A DNA stretch of 31,267 nucleotides from Candidatus Aerophobota bacterium (GCA_021163155.1 JAGGXI010000074.1:1-31267), one strand, 5' to 3'. Positions 1 to 8,285 are shown, counted from the first letter of the stretch. The notes: a model not told the origin generated them from the letters alone. Numbers and translations are program-made.

Positions 1-1794
1 AGATGAGCTATCTCGCAGGCAGAAAAAGAGTGTTTCAATCCCTTATAGGTAAGCTAAAAACCTCCCAGCTCCTGAATGAAATTCTGTCCCATTTATAGTT
101 TCAATCCCTTATAGGTAAGCTAAAAACCTTAAATTTATTGTGATACTAAAAGCACTAAAACTTTGTTTCAATCCCTTATAGGTAAGCTAAAAACCATATC
201 TGGCAGTTCCTACGGAACTCGAACCCACGGCGTTTCAATCCCTTATAGGTAAGCTAAAAACTTTTACCATCTACCGATGGATCAAGGAAGGGAAACTGTT
301 TCAATCCCTTATAGGTAAGCTAAAAACAACTCAGCGACCTGCTTAGCAAGTTTAGCGTCTTTGGTTTCAATCCCTTATAGGTAAGCTAAAAACGCATCTA
401 AAGATGACCTCATTGAAACCATTGAAGAGCTGTTTCAATCCCTTATAGGTAAGCTAAAAACCGAGCTCTCGGAAAATGGAGCCTTGTGGAACGGTAGGTT
501 TCAATCCCTTATAGGTAAGCTAAAAACATAGACGCTAATAGTGATGGTTATGGAGGTAATGAAGTTTCAATCCCTTATAGGTAAGCTAAAAACCGAGCAT
601 TTTCACTCCGGAAGAAAAAAAAGAAGCGAGTTTCAATCCCTTATAGGTAAGCTAAAAACTTCAACTTCTTAGCAATTTCCTCAGGCATACCTCTCTGTTT
701 CAATCCCTTATAGGTAAGCTAAAAACTGTTCACATCAAAATCAATGCCAACAGCCAAATCCGCGTTTCAATCCCTTATAGGTAAGCTAAAAACTCTCACC
801 TTCAGCAATTCCCTCTCTCAAAGTTTTTCTGTTTCAATCCCTTATAGGTAAGCTAAAAACTGCTTTTCGCAAATATGGCTGTAGTGAAGCTTCAGAGAAG
901 TTTCAATCCCTTATAGGTAAGCTAAAAACCGGACCTCGTTCCTCGTCATTATTCCCTTCTCTACAGTTTCAATCCCTTATAGGTAAGCTAAAAACCTGTC
1001 AACTGTCTCCTCGTCAGTAGTCTCATCCTTAGTTTCAATCCCTTATAGGTAAGCTAAAAACCTGTCAACTGTCTCCTCGTCAGTAGTCTCATCCTTAGTT
1101 TCAATCCCTTATAGGTAAGCTAAAAACGGGTCAGACTCATCCCAGGCGTCCTCACAATCCTCCAGTTTCAATCCCTTATAGGTAAGCTAAAAACCCAGCT
1201 TTGACTGCAGGCACTTGGACAGCAGTAACTTGTTTCAATCCCTTATAGGTAAGCTAAAAACTCAACTTTGAATTGCTTTGTCCCATCTCCAACAAAAGTT
1301 TCAATCCCTTATAGGTAAGCTAAAAACCGGTAGGGGATAAATGGCAAGTGCAGGCTTGTGGGTTTCAATCCCTTATAGGTAAGCTAAAAACTAGCAGAAA
1401 TGGGACTGAAAAGGAGAAAAGAGTTAGCAGGTTTCAATCCCTTATAGGTAAGCTAAAAACTTTGTTTTACCAGTGAATCCTTTATTCGCTACCACAGGTT
1501 TCAATCCCTTATAGGTAAGCTAAAAACGGGGAAGCGATTGTGACTTCCTGGGATGTTTCTGCAGCGGGTTTCAATCCCTTATAGGTAAGCTAAAAACGCA
1601 AAAGCTCTCCAGCAAAATTGGGCAGAAGCTTTGTTTCAATCCCTTATAGGTAAGCTAAAAACTGGAGGTAAAAATGTCAGAAGTAAAGATTGAGACAGGG
1701 TTTCAATCCCTTATAGGTAAGCTAAAAACGAAAGTCATAATCTACCCTTTTCCCACAAATACCAGTTTCAATCCCTTATAGGTAAGCTAAAAAC
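1..1794 (-). CRISPR. CRISPR array, 27 identical 30-bp repeats, open at the left edge
   Basis: Twenty-seven copies of a 30-bp repeat (plus strand begins GTTTCAATCC and ends GCTAAAAAC) start at 32, 98, 165, 232, 298, 364, 432, 498, 564, 630, 697, 764, 831, 900, 966, 1032, 1098, 1165, 1232, 1298, 1362, 1431, 1498, 1568, 1633, 1700 and 1765. I see no variant repeat. There are 26 complete spacers of 34-40 bp; bases 1-31 are the end of another spacer, so the array continues to the left. Read on the minus strand the repeat ends ATTGAAAC, the usual 5' handle of type I-A/I-B crRNAs. The array is therefore transcribed right to left, in line with the cas genes, and the youngest spacer is 1730-1764. A weak CTTA/TAAG hairpin lies in the repeat. 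Spacers look richer in G+C than the host genes, and many have an open frame resembling phage or plasmid coding sequence. Confidence 0.98.
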
Positions 1795-1963
1795 CAATTT
1801 TCCCCTCTCCTTTTAAGAAACTTAAATATCCTCTTCTTATATGTTGTCATATTTAACTTAAGCATAATATGCCGCTTTCTCTTATTTTATCAGCTTTTTC
1901 TAAAATTTCAAGTGTTCGTCCATCCCCACCATTTTTAGCATTATTCTGGGGCGACGACAAAAT
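1795..1963 (-). promoter_or_regulatory. CRISPR leader
   Basis: This is the 169-bp AT-rich stretch between the cas2 stop and the first (leader-proximal) repeat. By repeat orientation it must hold the array promoter and the spacer-integration signals. It contains a long inverted repeat at 1916-1957 next to cas2. Nearer the array, a looser inverted pair has TTAAATAT and ATATTTAA arms. I could not fix a convincing -35/-10 pair in it. Confidence 0.8.
1916..1957 (-). promoter_or_regulatory. Inverted repeat in the leader
   Basis: On the minus strand TCGTC, one unpaired G, then CCCC pairs with GGGG, three bases, then GACGA, around a loop of about 20 bases. No T-run follows on the minus strand, so a plain terminator for cas2 is unlikely. 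I recall similar GTCGAC/CCCC-GGGG hairpins in leaders of related arrays, but that is memory, not a search. The loop includes GCTAAAAA, the exact complement of TTTTTAGC at the start of the transcribed repeat. Confidence 0.6.
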
Positions 1964-2227
1964 TTATAAGATTTGCTCATTTAATGCTTTTTGAACTCCC
2001 ATAGTTTCTCTATCAAAATATCTCATAGTTCTTAACTTATAAAAAATTATGGAGTCTTCCTCTTTTTTAGTAATAGATTTTAATTCGTTTTTTAATTTTA
2101 TAAACTTTGCTCGGGTTATCTCTCCTTCAAGTACAGAATTCTGCATCCAGTTCAGATACTTCCGTCCTATTTTCAAAACTTTATTTACCCTCTTTTCATT
2201 GATATCGTAAACCATTATAAGGTACAT
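1964..2227 (-). CDS. cas2: CRISPR adaptation endonuclease Cas2
   Basis: This is an 87-residue ferredoxin-fold protein of typical Cas2 length. The first strand reads MYLIMVYDIN, with the conserved Asp at residue 8. Cas2 forms the scaffold dimer of the Cas1-Cas2 integrase that inserts new spacers at the leader end. It starts at ATG 2227 behind GAGAAGGT, 8 bp after the cas1 stop, so cas1 and cas2 are clearly co-transcribed. It is the last cas gene before the leader and array. Confidence 0.95.
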   Translation of the reverse strand: MYLIMVYDINEKRVNKVLKIGRKYLNWMQNSVLEGEITRAKFIKLKNELKSITKKEEDSIIFYKLRTMRYFDRETMGVQKALNEQIL

Positions 2228-2235
2228 TTACCTTC

Positions 2236-3231
2236 TCACCAGTTTATCACAAATGGCTCATACTCTTTTTCATTAAGGAAATGTTTTTCAAGTTTGTATA
2301 GCTCAAGTCTTATGAGTCTTCTATAAGAAACCTTTCTGCCAATATTTCTGTGCTGGATAGTAGTTTTAAGCCTTTTTTCTATCTCCTCAGCGAAGATAGC
2401 TCTTCCTTTATCATTTAATGAGATTCCCCCGAATGCCCTTATAAAGTGCGTCGGTTTTAAAACTTTTTTATTTACAAGAGAAAAGATTACTCTATCAGCA
2501 ATTACAGGCTTAAATATCTCTGCTACATCCAGATTCAGAGTAAACCTTCTAAAATTGGTGGTATGCAGAAAGCCTATGCGAGGGTCAAGATGGGTTTTAT
2601 ATATTTCACTTAAAACTATAGTGTAGATTAAGCTGTTTCCAAAACTAATAAGTGCATTTAGTCTATTTTTGGGTGGTCTCCGAGTTCTTTCTTCAAATTT
2701 GAACTCCTCACTTTTTACTATTTTATTGAAGGAATGATAATAAATTTCTCTCATATTACCTTCTATAGCCATAAGCTCATCAATCATTTTTTGAGATGAA
2801 ATTCTATTTTCCATATTTTCTATCTCTTTTAGATAATTAGAAAGTTCACTGCCTCTATTCTGGTAATAAGAAAGGACTTTTTTGATATTTAAAATTGCTC
2901 CCCTAACAAATTTTTCTGCAAGGTTAAACCTTTTTTCTCCATCAAGATAAAACTCACTCTGCTTTAAAATCATAAATCCAGAGTTATAATGTTCTCTGGG
3001 ATAAAATGAGCCTGAATAATAGCCGTAATAATTGAAGAAATGTAAGATTATCTCCTGTTGGCTTAAAAAATCAAGCAATTTCTTATTAATGGTAACCTCT
3101 CCAAATATCATCATCTCGCCAGTATTTTCCACCGGCACATATTTTCGCTTTCCCTCCTCACTTTCAAAATAGAGGGTATTCTGCTTTCGTTTAAGGTCAC
3201 CATTAGAGAAGATATAGATAGTTTTTTTCAT
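2236..3231 (-). CDS. cas1: CRISPR integrase Cas1 (type I-B-like)
   Basis: This 331-residue protein has the Cas1 layout: an N-terminal beta domain (about 1-90) and a C-terminal helical catalytic domain. Metal-binding residues fit E157 (in MAIEGNMRE), H223 (GFLH) and D235 (NLDVAEIF), so it should be active. It is the DNA integrase that joins prespacers to the first repeat. The start is 4 bp after the stop of the upstream MFS gene, with a GGAAGG ribosome site inside that gene's end. Cas1 is thus tied transcriptionally to a transporter. By length and the MKKTIYIFSNGDL start it resembles the Cas1 of type I-B loci. It is the only Cas1 in the window and presumably serves both effector modules. Confidence 0.97.
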   Translation of the reverse strand: MKKTIYIFSNGDLKRKQNTLYFESEEGKRKYVPVENTGEMMIFGEVTINKKLLDFLSQQEIILHFFNYYGYYSGSFYPREHYNSGFMILKQSEFYLDGEKRFNLAEKFVRGAILNIKKVLSYYQNRGSELSNYLKEIENMENRISSQKMIDELMAIEGNMREIYYHSFNKIVKSEEFKFEERTRRPPKNRLNALISFGNSLIYTIVLSEIYKTHLDPRIGFLHTTNFRRFTLNLDVAEIFKPVIADRVIFSLVNKKVLKPTHFIRAFGGISLNDKGRAIFAEEIEKRLKTTIQHRNIGRKVSYRRLIRLELYKLEKHFLNEKEYEPFVINW

Positions 3232-3235
3232 CTTT

Positions 3236-4618
3236 TTAGTTTTTCCTTCCTCTTATTTCCCCTCTTGCTAATGATGCAAATATTCCGAGGACGCACAACA
3301 CTCCGAATAAAATAAAAGCAACCTTTATGCTTTTAAGTAACAGGGGATAATATTTGGGAGTTATACTTACTTCCCCCATTAAAATAGCGAATATAACCAT
3401 AACAATAGCCATACTGAGCATCTGTCCTGTTAGGCGCATTGTCCCCAGAGTAGAAGATGCCACACCATAGTATTTATTTTCTACAGAGCTCATAACTGCA
3501 TTGGTGTTTGGGGAAGAGAACAGAGCAAAGCCAAAACCGAGAAGCATCAGGTTTAAAATAATTAACCAGAGCATACTTGTTTTCTCGAGAGCAGAGAATA
3601 CTACAAGTCCTGAGGCTATTATAGCCATTCCCAGTGAGGCAACAATACGAGGTTCTACTTTGTCAGAAAGTGTACCAGCGAATGGAGAGAAGATAGCTTG
3701 CATAACAGGTTGCCAGAGTAATATTAATCCTGCAATTTGCGGAGGGAACCCTTTTATAAGTTGAAGGTATAACGAAAGCAAGAATGCGATTGCAGAGGTA
3801 GCACTGTAGTTTAATAAAGCAGCAACATTGGAGAAAGCAAAAGTAATATTTTTGCTAAATAGTTTTAAATTCAGTATTGGATAGGGTATCTTTCTCTCCC
3901 AAAGTATAAATAGAATTAGGGCTATCGCACCAAGTAAAACCATCCATATATAATTCATACTTGATTTGATAGATGAAATGCCATACATCATTGTTATCAA
4001 AGATAAGCTGTAAATCACTGCTCCGGGTAAATCAAATTTCTCTCCTTTTGCTTCTGCCCATTCACCTTTCAATCCCCAAGATGAAAACAAAATAATAGTT
4101 ATTCCCAGAGGAACACTAAAGAAAAATATAGACCTCCATCCAAAATGTTGGGTAAAAAAGCCGCCTAAGAATGGTCCAAGAGATAATCCTGTATAAACCG
4201 CTGCAGTATTAATCCCCAATACCTTGCCTCTTTTTCCCAATGGAAAGACAGAAGTCAAAATAGCTACTCCTGTCCCAAAAATCATTGCTCCTCCAATACC
4301 CTGGAATACTCTGAATGTAAGAAGAGCATTTATGGAACTGGCAACACCGCATAGAAAAGAAGAAATTGTATATAACAGAGTCCCTGTTACAAAGATTTTT
4401 TTTCTTCCATATATATCTGCTATTCTTCCAAATGGAAGCAGTAACATCGCTGCTGTTAAAAGATATACTGTGGGAATCCAGCTGAGCATTACTATATTAG
4501 CATGAAACTCCAAACCTATTATAGGAATAGCCAGGTTCATGGAACTTCCCATAAATGGGGTTAGAAATGATGCGAAAGTAATTGCAATTAATGCATACCT
4601 TTTTTCTGTATTATTCAT
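3236..4618 (-). CDS. MFS drug/H+ antiporter (DHA2-like) inside the cas operon
   Basis: This 460-residue polytopic membrane protein has a dozen or more hydrophobic segments. The MFS signature loop is at about 64-74 (GRIADIYGRKK), and antiporter motif C, with GxxxGPxxGG, at about 143-154. This fits the EmrB/QacA-type proton-coupled export family; the substrate cannot be read from the sequence. It lies between cas4 and cas1 on the same strand, 48 bp after cas4 and only 4 bp before cas1, so it is transcribed as part of the cas operon. No ribosome site is obvious before its ATG. It is not a known Cas protein. It may be a passenger gene, or its export role may matter to cells expressing the locus. 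Confidence 0.9.
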   Translation of the reverse strand: MNNTEKRYALIAITFASFLTPFMGSSMNLAIPIIGLEFHANIVMLSWIPTVYLLTAAMLLLPFGRIADIYGRKKIFVTGTLLYTISSFLCGVASSINALLTFRVFQGIGGAMIFGTGVAILTSVFPLGKRGKVLGINTAAVYTGLSLGPFLGGFFTQHFGWRSIFFFSVPLGITIILFSSWGLKGEWAEAKGEKFDLPGAVIYSLSLITMMYGISSIKSSMNYIWMVLLGAIALILFILWERKIPYPILNLKLFSKNITFAFSNVAALLNYSATSAIAFLLSLYLQLIKGFPPQIAGLILLWQPVMQAIFSPFAGTLSDKVEPRIVASLGMAIIASGLVVFSALEKTSMLWLIILNLMLLGFGFALFSSPNTNAVMSSVENKYYGVASSTLGTMRLTGQMLSMAIVMVIFAILMGEVSITPKYYPLLLKSIKVAFILFGVLCVLGIFASLARGEIRGRKN

Positions 4619-4666
4619 TTTCTATTTTAAAGTCAATTTTCCTTACGAGCAGATTATAGACAATAT

Positions 4667-5161
4667 TTACACCCAGCAAAATTCCCTGTAGGCACAGTTG
4701 CGGCAAAATCTTATTTTTGCCGGCTGAGGAGGTTTTTCCTGGTTAATAATTTCTTTTATATTCTGAGAAGCTTTTTCCAGCTCATTTTCAATATTTGGAG
4801 TGAGCTCTACCCGAATTTTCTTTTTTTCTTTGGGGATTAAGAGCTCTCCTTTAGCGTCTATCCCCCTTTTTCTTAGCTTATAAAGATAGAAAGCAAGCTG
4901 CATTCGTGCAGGAAGCTCAAAATGTGATGATTTCTTTATTTCACCAACTATTAATTCGCCATCTCTTTTCTTAATGAGGTCAATTTTCATATTGCTTACA
5001 CTAATTTCCTTTTTTTCTCTTTTGTAGGAATCATCGTGAATAAGACGACCAATTTCAAGAAAAGAATCCTCCTGATTTGGGTTTAGCTCATGAGCCATAA
5101 GCCAAACCTCCCGAGGGCAAACATAATAATACCAGATTAGAGTGCCAGTGATTTTTTGCAT
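4667..5161 (-). CDS. cas4: CRISPR adaptation exonuclease Cas4
   Basis: This 164-residue RecB-type nuclease contains the complete Cas4 set. C15 sits in YVCPREVW and the C-terminal cysteines are C153, C156 and C162 (CRNCAYREFC), which together bind a 4Fe-4S cluster. Nuclease residues fit H42, D61, E74, K76 and Q88 (GEIKKS, then QLAFYL). Cas4 trims prespacer ends and helps select PAM-bearing DNA and its orientation for Cas1-Cas2. It follows the type I-A cas5 gene by 13 bp, and the MFS gene separates it from cas1. I see no strong ribosome site; translation may be coupled to cas5. Confidence 0.95.
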   Translation of the reverse strand: MQKITGTLIWYYYVCPREVWLMAHELNPNQEDSFLEIGRLIHDDSYKREKKEISVSNMKIDLIKKRDGELIVGEIKKSSHFELPARMQLAFYLYKLRKRGIDAKGELLIPKEKKKIRVELTPNIENELEKASQNIKEIINQEKPPQPAKIRFCRNCAYREFCWV

Positions 5162-5174
5162 AATACTAAATATT

Positions 5175-5912
5175 TCAAATTGATTTGATCACTATCCCTA
5201 TACTCTCAATTTCCAATATAGAAACTGGTTGTTTAATCCTAATTGTAAACTTTGTAGGATATAATACTCCGTTTTCTTCTCTTAGTGGGAAAAGATAATT
5301 TACTAAAGGAAATTCTTTCCCTTTTTTCTTGCATCTTTCATGAACTAAATAAAGCCGCCCAGAACCCTCGGTAACTTCTATCTTTTTGAGGTCAAAGGGA
5401 ACTGGGAATTCTGTTTTCAATTCTGTTTTAGATTTAAACTTCAATTCGTCGGTTTTCAAGAGAGATTTGATATCCTCAATAGTTGCAATAGATTCACTAT
5501 CTCCACAAGTTACGGGAGTATTTTGTAAAGCATTCACTAATTCTTGAGTGAAGTTGTCTTCCTCTATCACAGCCACTACTTCAATATTCTTTGTAAAGGC
5601 ATACTGTCTCCCTAAAGCATTAGTAGATTTACCACCAATTTTCACATCCCATTTAGTGATAACTGAGGTAGTGTAACTTTTTACTACAGCAGGTGATAGA
5701 AGTCTTGCTCCCGACCATATTACATTTTCCTCTACTTCATCAAGGTAATAGAGAGGCGACTGACTATTTCTATATCTTTGCAAAGCATTTGCCAGCATAC
5801 CAATTATTGCAGATGGAGGTAAAATGGGATAGGCAAGAGCTGATTGCCAGGTATAAGGAATCCTTACGGAGTAAAGCGAATCTAGCCTAATTGTAAGTGC
5901 TATAGCTTTCAC
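5175..5912 (-). CDS. cas5a: Type I-A Cascade subunit Cas5
   Basis: This 245-residue RAMP protein has the Cas5 N-terminal signature, with ILPPSAIIGMLANAL at about 30-44 after an opening beta strand. Cas5 caps the 5' handle of the crRNA in the effector complex. The ATG overlaps the cas7 stop by 4 bp (ATGA), a sign of translational coupling with the Cas7 backbone subunit. It differs clearly from the second Cas5 at 13839-14633, so the two belong to separate complexes. Assignment to type I-A rests on family resemblance and on the neighbouring split cas3 genes. Confidence 0.9.
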   Translation of the reverse strand: MKAIALTIRLDSLYSVRIPYTWQSALAYPILPPSAIIGMLANALQRYRNSQSPLYYLDEVEENVIWSGARLLSPAVVKSYTTSVITKWDVKIGGKSTNALGRQYAFTKNIEVVAVIEEDNFTQELVNALQNTPVTCGDSESIATIEDIKSLLKTDELKFKSKTELKTEFPVPFDLKKIEVTEGSGRLYLVHERCKKKGKEFPLVNYLFPLREENGVLYPTKFTIRIKQPVSILEIESIGIVIKSI

Positions 5913-6880
5913 TCTTTTTCACCAACAGTGTTTAGTTTGCCCAGTATTTCCTCAAAAATCCCATTTATAGTGGACTTCATGGTAACTCCTTCAATTTTTT
6001 CACCCTTTTGATTCCAGAAAAGGATAGTTGTACCATTAGGAATAAGCCCTTTGTATTCTTCAATATAGTCTTTGTAGATAGGCGAGATAGGAAAGGGTAT
6101 TGGCGAAGTTTCAGAGTATGCTAACAATACTTCAATGGGTTCTGTATGTGGAATAGCATGAGAAAGTGAAGCTCCCATCTGCCCAGAGATAAGATACCGA
6201 TAAGCTTCTATAGCAACTTTGGCTCTCTGTCTGCGATCAGCAAGTTCAATAGCATAAGGGTTAGAACTTCCCAGATTTAACTCTATGAGACCGATTCTTT
6301 CGATATCCAGAGCAGACACAAAGGCGTAAATACCAGAAGCATAGGATTTATAGTAAGGCATTTGAGATGTAAGCGTTGCTTCTTTAAAATTCATTCCGCT
6401 TTTTACTCTTGAATGAATAACCTGTTTTGTTCCAGATTCACTACCAAGAACAGGCATAATCCATGAGAACATAACCCTGGAACTTCTCCTCTCCGAAGTT
6501 CTTCCTATCGCTGCGAGATATCCGTGGATATCACATACTATACAAGACTTTACCACCTCTAAAGTTCCCCTATCTATTGCTTCTTGATGTGATAGCTTCT
6601 TCTGTCCATTATCATCAACTATCACAGCAGGTCTTACAGGTTCACCTATTTTACAGGCATCACAGAAAGGAAGATTTTGCTCTAATCCAAGTTGTCTCAT
6701 GGTTTCGTAATGCCAATGTTTAAGCATTCTTCCTGATACTGCCGGTGCTTCTTGCCTCTTCCTATTCTCATCAAGAAATTCTATCACTCTAATGTCTTGC
6801 ACATCACCTGCTACTGCTTCGTTATTGAGATCATGCACATTTAACTGCACTTTCACACCAAAAGTTATATATTTAAGCAT
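5909..6880 (-). CDS. cas7a: Type I-A Cascade backbone Cas7 (Csa2/DevR family)
   Basis: Cas7 subunits polymerise along the crRNA spacer. The frame opens at 6919, but I choose the ATG at 6880: it has GAGGAGGTG 5 bp upstream and begins MLKYITFGVKVQ like other Csa2/DevR proteins, giving 323 residues. The start overlaps the cas8a stop by 8 bp. Typical features are the N-terminal RAMP strand, an AVSGRMLKHWHYE segment at about 47-59 and a Gly-rich region near the C-terminus. Two CxxC pairs at about 73/76 and 113/116 could form a zinc knuckle in the thumb region. The second pair is followed by DIHGYLAAIG. Confidence 0.93.
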   Translation of the reverse strand: MLKYITFGVKVQLNVHDLNNEAVAGDVQDIRVIEFLDENRKRQEAPAVSGRMLKHWHYETMRQLGLEQNLPFCDACKIGEPVRPAVIVDDNGQKKLSHQEAIDRGTLEVVKSCIVCDIHGYLAAIGRTSERRSSRVMFSWIMPVLGSESGTKQVIHSRVKSGMNFKEATLTSQMPYYKSYASGIYAFVSALDIERIGLIELNLGSSNPYAIELADRRQRAKVAIEAYRYLISGQMGASLSHAIPHTEPIEVLLAYSETSPIPFPISPIYKDYIEEYKGLIPNGTTILFWNQKGEKIEGVTMKSTINGIFEEILGKLNTVGEKE

Positions 6881-8285
6881 CTTGCACCTCCTCTTTTTTT
6901 GTTGGGAAAGACAAAGCAAGTATTACAAGAGCTGTCTTTACTTCATCAAAGTTTTCATTTGCCAGTTCAAATAACTTTCTTATTTCACTTTCGTTTGGAA
7001 GATGAATGTATTTTTCTTGCTCAAGTCGTAACCTCCCTTCCCGCAACATTTTCGCTATAGTGTCTTCGAAATCTCTTGAGTCTTTGCGAGCATTTCTTAT
7101 ATCATCCGCATAGTGGTATTTCTTCTTACTTATAAAATATCGTAGAGTATGAGCTACACTGCTTATAGCCTTATCCTCAATAATTTCTGACCTTATCATA
7201 GCCACCTCCCTTAAAAGATAATTTGATGTTTCTGGATATAAAAGATTTACAAAATTATCCGATGATGTCTCCTGTATAAAAAGTCTGGCAAATTTCATTA
7301 ACTCTATTCTATCTTTGCTTAATAAAACTTTGTTAATTGCGTCTAAAGATTTTATTTTAGGAGAACCTCTTAACAGCTTCTCTATCATCTCTGCATTATA
7401 GGAAGAAGCATTTATAAATTTAGAGTACATAAAGGTGTCTATAAATGCACTCTGTTCTACAATCGTATCTCCGCGGTTATCTTTGGAAACTAACGATAAA
7501 TGAAATGATAAAGGGATTTCTTCAATAAATTCTGATAAAGTAGGCACTTTGGACAATAATCCGATCGTAAAATCTGACAGAGGAATTATATCAGATAGCC
7601 AAAAATTGTGCAGGGTTTTTTGTGAAGCAAAAAGAGTTAACAAGTCAGGGTTCTTTAACGATTTTTGTGGCACAGGAAGAACAATTATGTATTTTCTATT
7701 GTTGCCTTTTCCTATTTGAATTCTAAAATTAAATGAGGTATAGCCCAATGTTGCCAAATAGCCACATACTTCACAAAGTGTTAAATTGAACTCATTCTTT
7801 CTATTATCTCGCCAATATGGTTTTCCTGCATGAGTAGATGCTAAAAGTATTAACCCTCCTGAATGAATTTCCTTGTCATAGGGGCTTCCAAATTTGGGTA
7901 TTTTTTTATGACCGCAGAATTTATCACTTTTGAAATCAAAAGACAATTTATTAAAAGGTTTATACAGAGAAAGAATATCTATTTTCTTCAATCTTTCTTT
8001 GAAATTTCCTTTTTCATCTACAGCTGGATAAATTGATTTGAAGCGAGCTTTTATTCCCAGATCATAAAATCTTGAAGAAGAAAGTAATCTTTCTGACAGC
8101 AAAACAAATGTTTGATTTATTTTCGAGGGACTTCCTGTAAGATTAATGAAATTAATTTGATAGAATCCTTCTCGCGGCAAAATCTCAACTTCAACACCTG
8201 CCTCAATTCCTACTCTTGCCAGCCCGTAGGCGATTTTTGCCTCTAAATCAGGGAATCCTGTAGCTGGGGTAAAAAGTGTGATCAC
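6873..8285 (-). CDS. cas8a: Type I-A Cascade large subunit Cas8a
   Basis: This 470-residue protein lies between the HEPN gene and cas7, where the type I-A large subunit is expected. A cysteine-bearing core has C124, H126 and C171/C174 (CEVCGYLATLG). The C-terminal 90 residues or so are helical and charged and resemble the small-subunit (Csa5-like) region; no separate csa5 gene is present, so the function may be fused here. Cas8 recognises PAM and recruits Cas3. It starts with GTG, its stop partner being the HEPN TGA (GTGA overlap), behind GGAG. Large subunits diverge strongly, so the family call leans on context. Confidence 0.8.
   Translation of the reverse strand: MITLFTPATGFPDLEAKIAYGLARVGIEAGVEVEILPREGFYQINFINLTGSPSKINQTFVLLSERLLSSSRFYDLGIKARFKSIYPAVDEKGNFKERLKKIDILSLYKPFNKLSFDFKSDKFCGHKKIPKFGSPYDKEIHSGGLILLASTHAGKPYWRDNRKNEFNLTLCEVCGYLATLGYTSFNFRIQIGKGNNRKYIIVLPVPQKSLKNPDLLTLFASQKTLHNFWLSDIIPLSDFTIGLLSKVPTLSEFIEEIPLSFHLSLVSKDNRGDTIVEQSAFIDTFMYSKFINASSYNAEMIEKLLRGSPKIKSLDAINKVLLSKDRIELMKFARLFIQETSSDNFVNLLYPETSNYLLREVAMIRSEIIEDKAISSVAHTLRYFISKKKYHYADDIRNARKDSRDFEDTIAKMLREGRLRLEQEKYIHLPNESEIRKLFELANENFDEVKTALVILALSFPTKKEEVQDA

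Noticed and set aside
195-231. A host tRNA gene within the array
   Set aside because: Only the 3' third is present, and it sits exactly between two repeats, so it is a spacer.
1916-1957. Leader inverted repeat as a terminator for cas2
   Set aside because: There is no T-run after the stem on the minus strand.
6881-6919. Upstream start of cas7a
   Set aside because: It would bury the GAGGAGGTG ribosome site within the gene and add an N-terminus that Csa2 proteins lack.
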